The translations under genes and the position numbers were made by a program. From contig JAJTWR010000067.1 of the NCBI GenBank assembly GCA_021613335.1, positions 315,001-379,000 on the forward strand: a stretch of 64,000 nt of DNA. Direction: 5' to 3'. How positions within the stretch are numbered: position 1 is the first letter of the stretch; the number at the start of each line of letters is the position of its first letter. Of this stretch, positions 30,670 to 44,400 are shown piece by piece. Origin of the DNA: Whitmania pigra (taxonomy: Eukaryota; Annelida; Clitellata; Hirudinida; Haemopidae). The notes below the pieces were generated by a model. It saw only the letters and a list, made by a program, of their open reading frames with translations, was not told where the DNA came from and made no database searches.

Positions 30670-33600
30670 TTTTCCAATTAATTTATTCATTTTCGTAATT
30701 TGTTTTTTTGATAAGATACAATGACGTTGGATTGAACGTCATCACCGTCATCGTCGTCGTCGTCCATGCTAATTTAGAGGAACTTGGAGTGCACACCGGA
30801 GACAATATCCATCTTTTCCAAACTGATTGGGACCAAAAACATCAAAACTCCAAGAAATGAACTACGATCTTTGAGTGTCATTTTAAGCCTATTGAACGAT
30901 TGAACGAAACATGAATGTATAAATAGTGCCAATGAATGAATTAATGAATGAGTGAACGAGTAATGAGTGAGTGAATGAATGAATAAGTTAATGCACGCTG
31001 AGGAATGAATTGGTGAATGCAGATGAATGTGTGAATGAATTAATGGCAATTTCTGTTTACACTCTTCTTTGCCTACTGAATTCGTATGACGGATTTAAGC
31101 TACCCTCGAGGATTGGCGGGAATCGGAAGCTTCGGGTGGTTTTTCGTTCGTCATCACCTCGTTTCTATGGTTACCACAGCGTTGCCATAGATGGTCAATC
31201 AGCTGTGGTCAGCTGATTTTTTACTTTTTCATTTTGTTTAATTTTAATTTTTTATTTCGATAATATTGTGACATACAAACGACTGAGAAGACGACTAGAA
31301 GATCATGACGATGATGGTGTAAAAATGTCATAACCACGTAACAATGTAGTTGATTATAAATTTCACACGACTGATCGCATTATATTTTCTCTACAAAACC
31401 AATGCAACAACAACGTGTGATTTCATTTTCTACATCTCAGCCAATTTGTGTCCCTCCAAATGTCCACACATTTTTTCCACCTGCCTGTCCACCTACCTGT
31501 CCATCTGTTTGTCCATTCATCCATCCATCCTCTACGCCACTCGATCCACTATTTTCTTAGTAAACTCATACGCATCCAACTATTGGAAATCATGTCTCAA
31601 ACGTACAAGAGTGAGAAAAGTGTCTGTAAGCAGCAACAACATCAGCATCAACATCATCATCAATAACATCATCAACAACATCAACATCATCATCAATAAC
31701 ATCATCAACAACATCAACATCATCAATAACTTCATCAACAACAACGCAAATCCAGAATTGTTGTTGTTGGTCTTCCACTCGTATTCAGCTGTGCAGAAGC
31801 CTCTGTGTGCAGGATATGGTTTCATTTTATGGCTTTCAGTCGTTTTCCATTCCTTCATTCTGCTGGAGGTTTTTTCCAAAAAGTTGAACAAAGTTGTTCT
31901 ACTTTCAGGTTGGGAAGCATCGAGTTTGTTTCTGTTTGTTTACAATTTTGTATTTATTTCTGATTTCTTAAAAATATTCACAAATACATTCCTCATCGAT
32001 TTCTTAAAAAAAAAAAACAAAAACAGAAATGCGATATATTTTTTTAACGTCCTGTTTTATTTAATTTTTACTTTCATTTAAGTTGTGTGTGTTCACATTT
32101 ATGCAAGATTATCGAAACTAAAAGAAAACTTTTAAAAATTCAAACAACGATTTATATTCACACCATATTTGTTTTTAATAAAAACTGCATAAAAACTATT
32201 GAAATCACAAGCAATTAACAATATTTAAAAAATTCCAGCCACTAATCTCATTTCAGTCTCAATTTCCTCCCGAATTGACGTTCAAATATTTTCTATCGAC
32301 AAATGTTTTGTGCCTCCGTGAAACAAAAAAAAATCGAATTCTAATTCAACTTCCTACGAAGGAAATGTCATCAGCAAATATCAAATTATCGACACAAAAG
32401 GTCCATAAATTGATAGGAAAATCTGCCAAATACGACACAACACATTCGAGAATCGCGAAGTAATGTAATAACTGCAGATTGAAGGCGTTCAAAAGATGTC
32501 AGCAAAAAAAAAAAGACGACAAAACATAGCAAAAGAAATTTAATTCACAGACGTTGTACATTTTGTCTTGAAACTCGTTTCAGATGTAATGGAGAGGGAA
32601 TTTTTCAATTATCTGCTTGGCGTTTGAACAGACAGATTCCTAATTCTAAGATCCTCCTAATTCTTTTCTTGATTATCTCTCCGATTAATCCGAAAAGAAA
32701 TTGAATTTGACACCATTTATAATAATTATTTACTAATCAGTGTTTTAATAATATTATTATTATCATTATTATAACAGTACGCTACCTATTTATTTCTTAT
32801 TCATGTATTATTTTCTATTAGTATTTAATAGTTTATTAATAAATGTTAAAAGGGTTTATTTTTTATTTAAATTATAGCAAAAGTATCAAATCAGAATACT
32901 ATAAACAAGCAAATGGTAATGATGTAAAACAAATTGATGATGAATTTATTAAAAATAGAAAAACGAATTAACTCTTTAAAGTCCAGAAATTCTCAATTTC
33001 TCTTGTCGAATCAAAAGGGCATCGCACTTTCAACCAATTAACTTAAAACAATAACTTAAATAGTTAATTGAAAACAATTTAAACTTTGGAAATAATTCCC
33101 GATGAAACAATTTTTATTTGCAGACGTTAGTCATTTTTCATTATCCGTTCTGTTTAATTTTGTTGATAATAAAAAATTAATCATTAGAATAATAATAATT
33201 ATATTAAAAAATATAAAATAATCATTATTAGCAATTAATAGATAATATGTTTATTCTTAATTGTTCTTAGTTATAAATATTATTTCATTAGTTAATGTAA
33301 TTTTAATTATTTATGTATTTACTTTCCAAATAAACCGACCCACAAGCAGCAAAATGAGCAGATACTTTGGCACATAAAACACCAGCAACACTCAAAAAAT
33401 AAAATTCAAAAATTTAATGCTTCCAAAAAAAGAAAAAATAATTGTAATTTATTAAAAAAAAAATATTATTATTTATTACAAAAATAAAGGAGCTCAACTG
33501 TCAACCAGAATTTTATTAACCAATTTATCATCAACTTCAGTCGACAATTCCGCTAATATTCAGACAATAATATTATTATTATAACTCAATATTATAATAT

Positions 33601-35050
33601 AAGTTAATATTATTTTAACTCAATTTTATAATATATTCTAATATTATCGTAACTCAATTATGATGCACTTTTACAGAGTAGCCATTCCTCGCTTTAGATT
33701 TTTCAGCAGTTAGTTTTAATTTCTCACGGACAGCGGTTATTCTTTAATTTTCATTCATCCATTCATAAGACCTGCTCCATCTCTGAAATCATGTGTATCC
33801 ATAATTGGCTTCTTTCATTTTTGTATTCTTATATCTGCCAATTCTCAAAAGAAAGTCTTATGACTTTTTAGACTGACACTATCATTGTTAAGATATTAGC
33901 TCACAAAAATGTCGAGAAATTAATTTCATCAATAATATCTGGCACAAACTGCAAAATAAATTGCTTGGAATTTTCAACTGAAATTCATGTTTTGAAATCG
34001 TATGTTCTGGAGGTGACACGATTTGGGAAAAGTTAAAAGTTTAAATTTTGAAAGGAAGACAAGTGGGAGGTGATGCATGTCTTGAAATCCTCAAACTAAT
34101 ACTAATTAAATTCTAACACTCAATTAGAAAAGAAAATTCATTACTTATTTACGACTTTATTTGCTATTTTAAAATAGAAAAAATAATTTTTTTAAACTCA
34201 AAAGAAAAACTATTTTAAACCTTTTAAACCGACTGAGTGATGAACGCCGCTGGAACGTGCTTAGTCACACGCTCGCAGTGTTATCGAACGACCAACCATT
34301 GATCCATGTGGAGTATCGCGTCAACCACGAGAGAAATGGGCAACGGGATGCAGGACATGTGCCAAGTGGAACAGGATGGTTGACCCCTGTTCATCAGAGG
34401 CCACAAGAGACAAACGGAATGGAACATTTCGGATGCTGAATGCATGCTTTCAACGTATTGGTTAACTCCTGGAGTTGAGCAGAAGAAAAGCCAATTGAAT
34501 CATTTTACGAAGGCTGCTTCATTTATTTATGTGACGTGTGCATTAGATCAAATATGCTGATACAATCAATGCAATTACAAAATAAATTATTTGTTTTTAA
34601 TGAAAGGAATGTAAGTCGTTAAAGAGGAATCTTGTTTATCAATTGCATCAAATCTATCGTAGAATACAATTTTAAGATGCTGGTACATCGAGTGTACAGT
34701 GTGTAATAGTAGTAATAATAATCATGAATTTATTTAATTTTTAAATAATAATTAAATATTAATAATAATAATTATTATTATTACAATTATAAATATTAAT
34801 ATTATTTAAACTCATTTTGTCCACTAATATTTGATGAAATAAATATGCTAAAAATTTGATAGACAAAAGTTTAGATATATTTATTTAATTTAGTTGACAA
34901 CTTTTTAAACTATTATTATTAGAATTATAAATATTAATAATAATTATTATTATTACAATTATAAATATTAATAATAGTAATAATCATAATATATATAATA
35001 ATAACTTCATAAAATTGATTTTAACTTCTTTTTGTCCAATTAAATTAATT
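30670..35050. other. Long non-coding stretch, probable intron
   Basis: Mostly AT-rich. It includes degenerate gaatgaatgaat repeats at about 30925-31030, a (CATCAACAA)n-type repeat at about 31636-31745, (ATT)n at about 32745-32770 and 34705-34810, and a near-duplicate of attattattacaattataaa with following bases at about 34765 and 34940. A GC-rich part at 34225-34440 is open for about 65 codons (NVLSHTLAVLSNDQPLIHVE) but is not recognised. A possible acceptor at 32245-32255 leads into an open frame to 32463, also not recognised. Confidence 0.45.
31636..31745. repeat. (CATCAACAA)n complex repeat
   Basis: Alternating blocks of catcatcatcaataa and catcaacaacatcaa, about 110 bp. Both strands are open through it, but there is no sign of a gene. 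Confidence 0.85.
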
Positions 35051-35067
35051 TGAAATCTTCAACTCAG

Positions 35068-38000
35068 ATGACCTTCAACATCGTCTTGAAATCGATTCTT
35101 CCTACGAGCAAGAGACTCGTTCGCTCTGTTCGTCAATTTCTGCGGATTTCCAAAACTCGCTCTTCCGTATCCGTTGCTCCGGTCAGCTCATAATTCTTTT
35201 GTTTCCAAGGGAACTGGTCTGAGGTCATGCACTGCTGACGTCGGCATCACAATGACTGACATCGCTTCAAATTTTTCTTTCACTTTTTTATCGTGAGAAC
35301 ATGCTGACGAAAAGTTAGCAGATGTGAGGCCAATCATTGAAGTCCAAGTACAAGTATTTCTCTGTATAAGCAAAATTACCCAAGTACTTGACATCGGAAT
35401 TCGAGAACACGTTCCAAGTGCCTCATGTCTGGTCGCCTATCGAGAGGCTAAGAGGCTAATTAAATTAAATTCACAAGCGAAACAAAGACTAATTGACTTT
35501 ATAAACAAGTTTATTTTGTTTAATTTTTATTTATTTTTTAAAATTCTTTTAAATTTAAGTTATTTTAAATTCTTAGACCAGAACCAACTCCAGCTCTTCC
35601 CGACCTCGCAGTCAAACCAAACAGAAGAAGCAACGACAAGCACCAATTTCTCCGACCCCCATGGTATTCGTCTCAGAGGCTCCTTTGACGCAGGAAGCAC
35701 GCCCCTCAAGCATTACGACTACTTCGAAGAGAGTAGCACAACCGCCCCGGCGACAACAACTCCCGACGTCGAAGTCATCATCGTCGTCGTAAACACAACG
35801 ACCACTCCTTCACCTTTTGTGGTCGATAAATCGGAACGCTCGTCTGCCATCCCAGCGGACGTTTTCAGCTTCTTAAGCGATGGAGATTCAGATCGAGGCA
35901 AGCCAAGCAACACGGATCATTCCATCATCAACAACAACAGCGACGTCGATGCAATCCAAAGGAATCTTTCCGAGTTGCAGGCTGGGCTTCCGTCCAACTC
36001 GACGTACAACCTCTCCGACACTGACGTCAGCTCGCAGTTGACCGTCCAACGCAATCTTAATTACAACGACTATTTCGATAAAGATTATTCCGATCCGGAG
36101 GATAATTATCCGGTCGATCCATACAGCAATGATGACCGTGTCTACAAGCAGGGTCGTGTCACGCCCGACGAAAGAGACGATGAGAACAAGGAGAGAGTTA
36201 ACGGAAGGGCTTACAAATACGAATACAACTATCAGACGGGAGATCAGTACGATGGCGACGAGGTTGCTGGCGGGGAAATCGCAAATAATCAAAACAGCGA
36301 GGATAGATCGAAAGAAATCGATTACAGAGCGAGTAGAGACGGCGACGGCGAGCGACATGCTGCGAATCGCGGCGGCACCGACAGCAGCTACGCCATCGAT
36401 GAAGATAATTTCGAAGGAGGACAGGAGGAAGGAAACGATGAAGGAGACTTAAAAGATTACCATGGCAAGGATAACGGCACCGTTACGAGACACCAGGCCA
36501 ATCGCGATGCTGCCACGGACGCCCGCAAGAGCACCGGACACCTGCACAAAGTTACCGCTGCCAAACCGGAAATCGAATCAGATCGAGGCGATGACGTGGT
36601 CAGCTATTTGCACGGGGGCAAAACTGATAACGACCAATCGATTGACAAAAGCGTCACCGAAGAAGCCGGAGAAGCTGATGATCATGATGATGATGGTGAT
36701 GCCGATGACGGTGATGATGATGATGGTTTAAACGAGGTTGAAGATAACAACGGCGACGATAAACATGATTACGGAGCATGGAATAGGCAGAGGATAAAGA
36801 TGAAACACGATATGCCGGACAAACAAGAGAATGATTATGAAGAGCTTGATGAAGGTGATGATGATGATGATCACGGTGCTGCTGATGATGATGAGAATGA
36901 TGAAGGGCACAAAACGAAAGCATGGTATGCCAAAGAATTATCCGAGCAGATGAGTGAGTAATTAAATAGAATTTTTTTTTTTAATATTTCAAAATATGAC
37001 GATAATACCTGAAAATCATTGTGGCGTAGCGATAAAATCTAGGAACATAAATTTCCTTACTGTATGTTAAATAATTTATAAGATAATAAAATTAATTAAA
37101 TAACCTAAAATTTATTGACAATTTATATAATATCACGTATATTTGTTACCATTCAACCTATTTTACAAAATAAAAATTAATAACGAGCTACAAGATAATA
37201 CATAATTGTGATGATGATGATGATGATGATGATGACGGTGAGGGTGATGAATATAAAAGGAGATAAACGCCATGATGCAAGAGGTTAAAATGGTCTTATC
37301 TGCCTCTCAGACCATCCATCTTCTACTTGCTTCATTCACCCATCCATCCGTCCGTCCAATGTAGGCTACAATCTTCTACTTCATTAGCTGAGATGAGCCT
37401 CTTAAACAAGCTGGACCGAGGACTCTGCAAATTCGATGAGAAAGATGAGAACACGTTGTTAATTTCATTGCAACAGTGCAATGGTAAGGACGGTTAAGTT
37501 AGGTTAAATTCGTCTGCGTAACTCGAAGACGATTAGATCGGTATTCCAATAGCGGGGTATTAAGTTTCATTACGTTGATGCCAAGAAGCAATGATTGAGA
37601 TATTTAAATTAAGATATTAATTGAGATATTAACCGTTTCTTTCATTGCAAGGAAAGAAGTGGAAACAAACTGATAGACCTAATAAATTCGTTAACTACTA
37701 TTTGTAGAAATAACTAACCGTATATTAGCTGAGATGAATATGATGCAGTGAATAAATCAACAGTAATTATATTTGATTTATTGGCTTCCAGATTTCCGAT
37801 CATGAATGCAGTGTATGGTAATGGCTACAAACGTAAGGTGTCGCGTTTACAGCCTTTAGGAAGGGGCGCTATATAAATGATCACCTCAGCGCCTCTGAAG
37901 CGTGTCGAGCAATATAAATATTACGCAATATATTGTGTGTTATATAAAGTAAGTATTAGTAATAATTACCCCTCAATGTAACAAACAGGCATTACAGGTA

Positions 38001-38975
38001 GAGATTATCGTCCTGGATTTTCGAACGACTTGTCAAATGTGAAAGGTTTGTTTTCATCATCAATTCACGAATTTGTTATTTTACCGCTTAATATACTTTT
38101 TCATCTCATCACTTCCTCAAACACATTATTAATACTAAGAAATAATAAATTTCGAAAATTTAGCTGATTGATTATTTATGGATGGTAGTCTAATCGCCTG
38201 CTAAACTAACGTTAAGATAGTTTTGATACTGTTGTTATATTTATTAGTTTAATTAGTTGCAATTTTTGTGCCACACTGTCACCTTATAGGACGTATGAGT
38301 GATGCTAAAGAAGTAAACGGTTACTTAAAAGTGCCACAGAAGATTGAAAGCATAATTAAAATAGAATACATTATTAAAAGAATAATTTAAGAAACATCTA
38401 AGGCAATTTATGAATAAATAAAAAGATACTTAGTTTCACTTGTTTTCATCACGATTCCTTCAGATCTCATGATACCTAGAAAGGCCAGTCTGGGGGCATT
38501 TTCGTGGTCTGAATATCATCACCATCCAACCAGCAAGCATGCAATACTTCTGTTCTCCATACTTGCAGCCTTCACTCTTCTGTCCATTTCCATTGTACTT
38601 TTAATTAGCTACAGGTCTTACAACTTTAATTGATGATACAGACAGTATTTTATCAAATCTCATATAACCATTTACTTATTGCTTTTATTTGTAAATCATT
38701 CACAATTTAATAAAATGCTTCTTATCAAATCTAGATAATTAGTCAAAATACTAATTGCGTAAATACTACCAGATTACTTTAACAAACTTGGAACAATATC
38801 ATCAAACTTACAATATTTTTTGTTCAAGATTGTGCTTCTTTTTTATCACAGGCGTCGTCTAATGAACTACATGAGCTGCAGAAGCGCGTGGTGCGTGGCG
38901 GGAAGGACAAGATTGAAGAAGAAAGAATTTGGTTCCGAAGAATCGAATACTCTCCTGTCTAACTTTCAAGTTTAG
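35068..38975 (+). CDS. Acidic type I membrane protein, 3' exons
   Basis: Five exons join in frame: 35068-35181, 35577-36953, 37998-38045, 38464-38614, 38852-38975, with clean GT-AG sites and phases 1, 1, 1, 2. They encode about 604 residues: a short N-terminal part, a Ser/Thr-rich part with several N-glycosylation sequons (NQT, NFS, NTT, NLS, NST, NGT), a long Asp/Glu/Asn-rich hydrophilic region with Asp runs from GAT repeats, a transmembrane helix (HAILLFSILAAFTLLSISIV), and a basic tail of about 40 residues with RRRLMNY next to the membrane and ending NFQV. This is a type I topology, with the signal peptide perhaps supplied by the exon at 22353. I do not recognise the family; no folded extracellular domain is visible. 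The final F-Q-V fits a class II PDZ-binding pattern. Confidence 0.75.
36675..36905 (+). repeat. Coding GAT/GAC repeats (Asp runs)
   Basis: Two short GAT/GAC-rich tracts, about 36675-36725 and 36850-36902, lie inside the large exon and encode DDHDDDGDADDGDDDD-type and GDDDDDHGAADDDE-type runs. They are the same repeat class that fills introns elsewhere in the window, here kept in the Asp frame. Confidence 0.8.
36962..37990. other. Intron of the acidic membrane-protein gene
   Basis: About 1 kb with a (GAT)n run at about 37208-37235 and a SINE-like segment at about 37790-37940 carrying aaggggcgctatataaatga. No exon seen. Confidence 0.6.
37790..37940 (+). mobile_element. SINE-like segment with GCGCTATATAAAT motif
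   Basis: Contains ggaaggggcgctatataaat followed by a second short copy of gcgcctctgaagcg and aatataaat. The motif is the same as in the 26000-26190 element. The ends and target-site duplication are unclear. Confidence 0.45.
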
Positions 38976-38979
38976 AAAT

Positions 38980-39860
38980 GAATTCATCGTTTTCTCTTCA
39001 AGACTTTAAGTCACCTTCTGCTCCTCTGGCAAGATCCTACGCAGCTTTCCAAGAAATTTTTTTTTAAATTTTCAATGTCATCACTTAGTAGAATCTTTAT
39101 GAATTACATCTATAAGCATACATAAATATAGACTTTAGAATAGAAGAGTTTGGAAAAGGTGAAAATTCCTGCAAAAGAAATAGGATGTTTGAAAATGAGA
39201 AGTCTTCCCCATCATACTTTGAACGAGCAGAGCTTGTCATTATTTGAGTTTGGTGCTTCCTCGATTCCACAAATTAGATGGAACCTACTGCTATTAAATC
39301 ATTTCAATTTGGGACAAATTTTTCGAATCTGACTCCTTCAAAGTGAATGATACCTTTCATATAACTTGAGTTAGAGTTTTGCTTAATTTAAATTATTCTT
39401 TTTTAAATATCGATATAAACCAATGCTTTGATCGAAATGATTTAGCCAATTGATGTTCGAAAATTACTAACTTTAATCAATTGATTGAAACAAAACTTTA
39501 AATTCTCTTACATTCTTAAAATTTTGAAATTGTCTGTTGGAACAAATTGACTCAATGATATTTCAGATGAATTCAAATAACTTGCTAAAATAAACTTTTT
39601 TTACGAGCAAGCGCAAATTGTTTCCCCAGAAATATTAAAACGTGAGATCAAGAACGCGTGGGTTCTCAGAAGTAAGAAAAGCTTTTCTCTTTTAGTAAAT
39701 GTAGTTGAAGAGATTTTCATTAAAAAGGTATACTTCGTTGCATTGGAATTATGCTAATTTATGCACTTCGCTGTTGCCTGACAACATGTTTGGTCATAAA
39801 TTATTTTATCAAATTCATCTTCCTTGAAGAGGTTTGAATTAAGCAATCATTATTTTCTGA
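38980..39860. other. Intergenic stretch
   Basis: AT-rich DNA between the end of the acidic membrane-protein gene and the jockey-like LINE. A 60-codon open frame at 39150-39332 has no recognisable domain. Confidence 0.5.
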
Positions 39861-39879
39861 CAACATCTAATACAGCACT

Positions 39880-41165
39880 GACACTTTTCCTTCCATATTC
39901 AATAAAGCCCAAGTTCTCCACCTTCTAAAAAAAAGCCTCTACTATGTCGACATTGCTTGAAAGACTCATTCTAACCAGACTCCGCCCCCATATTACAGCA
40001 TCCTCCAACTTGTCTTCATTCTAATTTGCCTACAGACTTGATTTGTCTACAGAAACAGCTTTTTCAAATATCTTCAACGATCTCTTTGACATTTGCCATG
40101 CTGGTTGGCCTCGACCTCTCGACTGCCTTTGATAATCTTAATCACCAGATAATGTGGGAGAGACTTCAGTCTGACTTTAAAATTTATGGCATTGCACTTT
40201 CCTGGTTACAAACTTAGTTTTCCAACAGAACCCAATAAGTCAAGCTCGGCTATCACTCCTCCTCTCCAGTTAAACTAATTGCCGGAGGTTCTCAATGTTT
40301 TATCCTGGGACTTTTGCTTTTCACAACCTATACTTTGTCCAACATTATTCATAACTTCAACATATCCTCCCATTAATATGCAGATGATACAATTCTTTTC
40401 TCTATTGTTTCCAGCCATAGCATCTCATATCAACTCGGAAATCTGCGGAAGTGCACAGATGTCATTGTCATTCCGTTAACTTTCATAAACTGAATTCGTA
40501 GAATTAAGAAATTAAGTTCATTGGCACATCCGCTCGCCTAAAAACTCTGTCGCCTCCTCTTTGTTATTTATTCGCACCTCACCTTTAAAGAACATTTCGT
40601 CTCCATCGTCGAATTCCGCAATCTACATTCCACCTCATCTGGGCTATCCGGCACATCCGTCCGCTACTTTCCGTCGATACAACATCTACCCTTTGCACGC
40701 AGCTTCGTTCTCACGTCTGGACTACTGCAATTTCTTTCTCTACGGTACATCTGCCTCTTTAACATATTCTTTACAACGTATCCTTACAATAAAACAAGCT
40801 TGTTCTTCTCGACCCCACCCTCAACAATACGGACTGCCTGAAGCAATTCCACTGGCTGCCGATTCACAGTCGCATCACGTTCAAAATCGCACTCATAACA
40901 TATCACGCTCTAGTGACAATCCACACCCTATCATCACCTTATCCATCGCCGCCACACACATGGTCTTCGTTCATCTTCCGTCATTCTTTTACATCAACCA
41001 GTCAGTAGGTCGTCACTTGCCAGAAGAAGCTTCTCGTTTGTCTCTCCTGCTGTGTGGAACTGACTTCCTCCCCTCGTAAGAGCCCAACATTTTCCGGAGC
41101 TCAAGCGCCATCTGAAGAATCTTCAGGTTTCCATTGGACAGCGAGAACACAAGGCGCCTTAGAAA
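39880..41165 (+). mobile_element. Jockey-like LINE, RT fragment (broken)
   Basis: Plus-strand reading with several frame changes gives the RT domain of a non-LTR element: LLERLILTRLRPHITASSN, a region corresponding to TETAF, LVGLDLSTAFDNLNHQIMWE with the catalytic D of motif A, a GVPQGS-like region now degraded, and YADD (40377-40388) preceded by a stop. A C-terminal segment with ASFSRLDYCN follows at about 40700-40740. The sequence stops near an AT-rich tail after 41160. It is inactive. Confidence 0.8.
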
Positions 41166-41482
41166 TTAATTATCTTTGATTATTATTAAAAATTGAAAGA
41201 AATATTAAATAAAATTGAATATTGCATTTGAGAACGATTTGTTGCAATATTTTAAAATATTTATATGTCTCTGATGTAAAAACTTACCTTATTTAAAATA
41301 TATCAAAAATATTTCAATGTTTAATCAATCTTAAAAGTAAAAGTTAACCAAATCAAAATAATTTCCCGATCGCCGACATTTTGATTTTATCGGCGTGTTT
41401 ACGGCGTCTGTCAATTTTTAGCAGTTTAAGCAAAATAACATTCTGGATTTAAAATAAGTTCATCTTAACATTTTATTTACAT

Positions 41483-44400
41483 ATGCACTCGTCCACGTTT
41501 TTAATTATTTTGTTAATTAAACTAAAAGGTGAAGTATAAACTTGTGTTTGTCGGTTTTTCAAATTCTAATTAAATGTTGGATGGAACACAAACTCTTTTT
41601 ACAGATCTGGCAATAGTGAAAAGTGTTAACTTGAGCTTGACTAAAAGTATCGAAATATGTTCAGATGAAGCTGCTCCAGGATTAATTGATGGCAATAGAC
41701 AACAATTAGTCGAAACGATTGAAAGCTTGACATGTCCCGAGAAAGTTATTGAAATTGACTTCGGTGGCATTTTTTACTTTCATGCTGTCATTGTATACGG
41801 AGGAGAACAATTAGTAAATGGTCGGTTAGAATCTGATAACATTTGAAGTTATTTGTGTGAATAATTATAATTATTCTTTATGACACAATTCCTGGACATT
41901 TCTCTTCAAATAAAAACCTTTCTTCTATTATGTAGGTCAGTTATTGAACATAAAAAACCTAAAAAAATTACATAAAAAAACCATTGCTGACCTACATAAC
42001 ACATAACGACATGTTACTTTACGACTGCTGAAATGCAGATAAAATACAATATGGAGGCACAATAACTGTATCATCGAATGGTGGATTTAATAACCTATGT
42101 GGACATCACTTGAAAAGAAGGTATGTCACATTTCACGGGATTAGAGTGAATTGTGCGAAATCGCATGTTCCAGCCACTAAAGTATCCATAATTTGGAAAA
42201 CTAGACCCATTTATCTGAGTGAAGTGGAGGTCCTCTCGTTGGGTAACAATAATTATTGCAATTATTATCTATTATTATTATTATTAATTAGTTCAAGTTT
42301 CAGTGGCCAATTTGCGTCATTTTACTCAATGGTGACGCACTCGGATTCTGTGATGCATGATCTGAGTATTTTTATTGCTTTAAATCATGGAACAATATTT
42401 GGAACTCTTCTTGTGCTAGGCCCAGGAATTCCTCAAAACAACGCCATGATACATGTCGGATGCTTCGATAGATTGTCTGAGTTAACAGAAAGTTCAACGT
42501 CTGTCCTCATGCCCTGCCTCAAATTTTGTTCGCGTGACGATAAACCTCTGGCTGGCATTAAGGTCAGTTTTACTTTTAATATATGTAATTTATTTTTTAT
42601 GTATTCATGAGATTTAGTTGTTCTACTTTATTAAATCTGGTTTAAACTGAAAAGCATGCTTTTAACAATGATGTGCTTGTCCTAAATGACATCGTACATG
42701 CAATGAACTTAATATTGAGTAATTAAGTTACTAAAACTCTAAATTAAGAGTCCATTATTAAGGAATTAATGTCTCTTTCTTGAACTGAAAGAAAATTTTG
42801 CCGGTTATCCATTACTTGATAGTATAGAGGTATAGTTTATTGTGTTTGATCGTGATGATGACTGTAGCACAAGTAATGAGAGACTTCGATGATGCTAACA
42901 TCTTATAAGAATTCATTTGCTAACCTAGATTCTAGGAGTGGCAGATGATGAACTTTGGATATTCGCCAAATTAACCCATTGAACCCAAATTAACATTTTC
43001 CACTTTGATTTAAATTTATTAGTTTGTAAAATCTTATGAATGTTTATGTTTTCAAAACATCCCAGAATGGAAGATGTTACTGTGCGATGAGGATTTCTGA
43101 AACTTCTGAAATGAAGAACCCACTTGAATACTGTAACATCACTTGTCCTACATCTACTGACCACTACTGTGGCGGAATTGAAATGTATTCAGTTTACCTC
43201 GGTTGGTATTTTGATTTAGTGGAATGATTTATTGTTTACTTCGCAAATTTATACATTTTAAATATGACATCAACATGGAATGGACTGAAAACTTAGCTAC
43301 TACTTGCTATAGGAAATTAAACCTGCAGCATGGACATAAAAAATAATCATTCTTTTATGATAATGATAACGACATGACGATAATGAATCTAATAACAATA
43401 ACTATAATAAGTGTTATATTTGTAAGTTGAATTTGAAAGCAGACAAATAAACAAAATAGAATATCATTTAATCGAACGGAAAAGAAGCGAGCTTGAAAAC
43501 TCAACTCAAAAACAATCAACAAAAACTAGAACGGGTCACAACTGAAAATAATCCGCCAATTGTACATGCAGTCACAGCACCTCTCCTCCAAGTTAAATTC
43601 CACGGGTGGACTTTTGTCTGAGGCGTTCTGATCTCGGAAGGGACCCCTTTTCGATCGTGGTCCTGAAATTTTCAGGCTCTGCAAATCTCACTTTCTTCCT
43701 TGGTTTCAAGTTCATAGGAAGGTTGGTTTTATCAGATGGCCTGGTTCAATTGCAATCGCCAGGATCATTATTTTGATCTGCTCCGTACCTGGGGCGAATC
43801 TGTTCCACATGTCTCTTCCACAATAGCCTACGCGGAACCGGTTTCACTAATACGTGTCTTCGGCCCAGAATTTTTAAAATAATAGCAGGAACCCACCTGG
43901 GCTGACGCTCTCTTCAAGGGCTTGGTAGTTGGCTTGGTGATTTTCTATATTGCATCAAGAACTCTTGCATTGCAGCATCTACCGGCAATGATGCTTTGGA
44001 CAAAGACCTTTTGAAAGTTTGAATAAATCTCTCTGCTTGACCATTTGTAGCGGGATGGTAAGGAGCGCCTGTCAAGTGTTGAATTCCTCTCTCCTTCAAG
44101 TAAGCTTGAGATTCATCCCTCGTGAATGCACAGGCATTGTCTGTAACGATTGAAAGGAGATACCAAAATGCTCAAAATCTTTTACGAGCAATTCGATGGT
44201 AGCTGAAGCTGTAGTTGCTTTAGTTGGATGGATGCACGGATATTTGGAAAAGGCACTACCACCAGCCAGTTTGTGCCAAGAAAGTTAATGGCATGGTCAA
44301 GGTGGATACGGCTTCACGGCTTATCTGGGACAGTCCAAGAGAGGTTTGGTTCCTTTGGAGGGCTATTTTGGTGTTCTTGACACGAAGGACATTCTTGACA

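Noticed and set aside
32245..32463. Acceptor-like site followed by a 70-codon frame
   Set aside because: The phase needed to join the flanking gene reaches a stop quickly; no domain.
34225..34440. GC-rich 60-70 codon open frame
   Set aside because: Composition suggests coding or transposon origin, but I recognise no motif and no acceptor joins it to the neighbouring exon.
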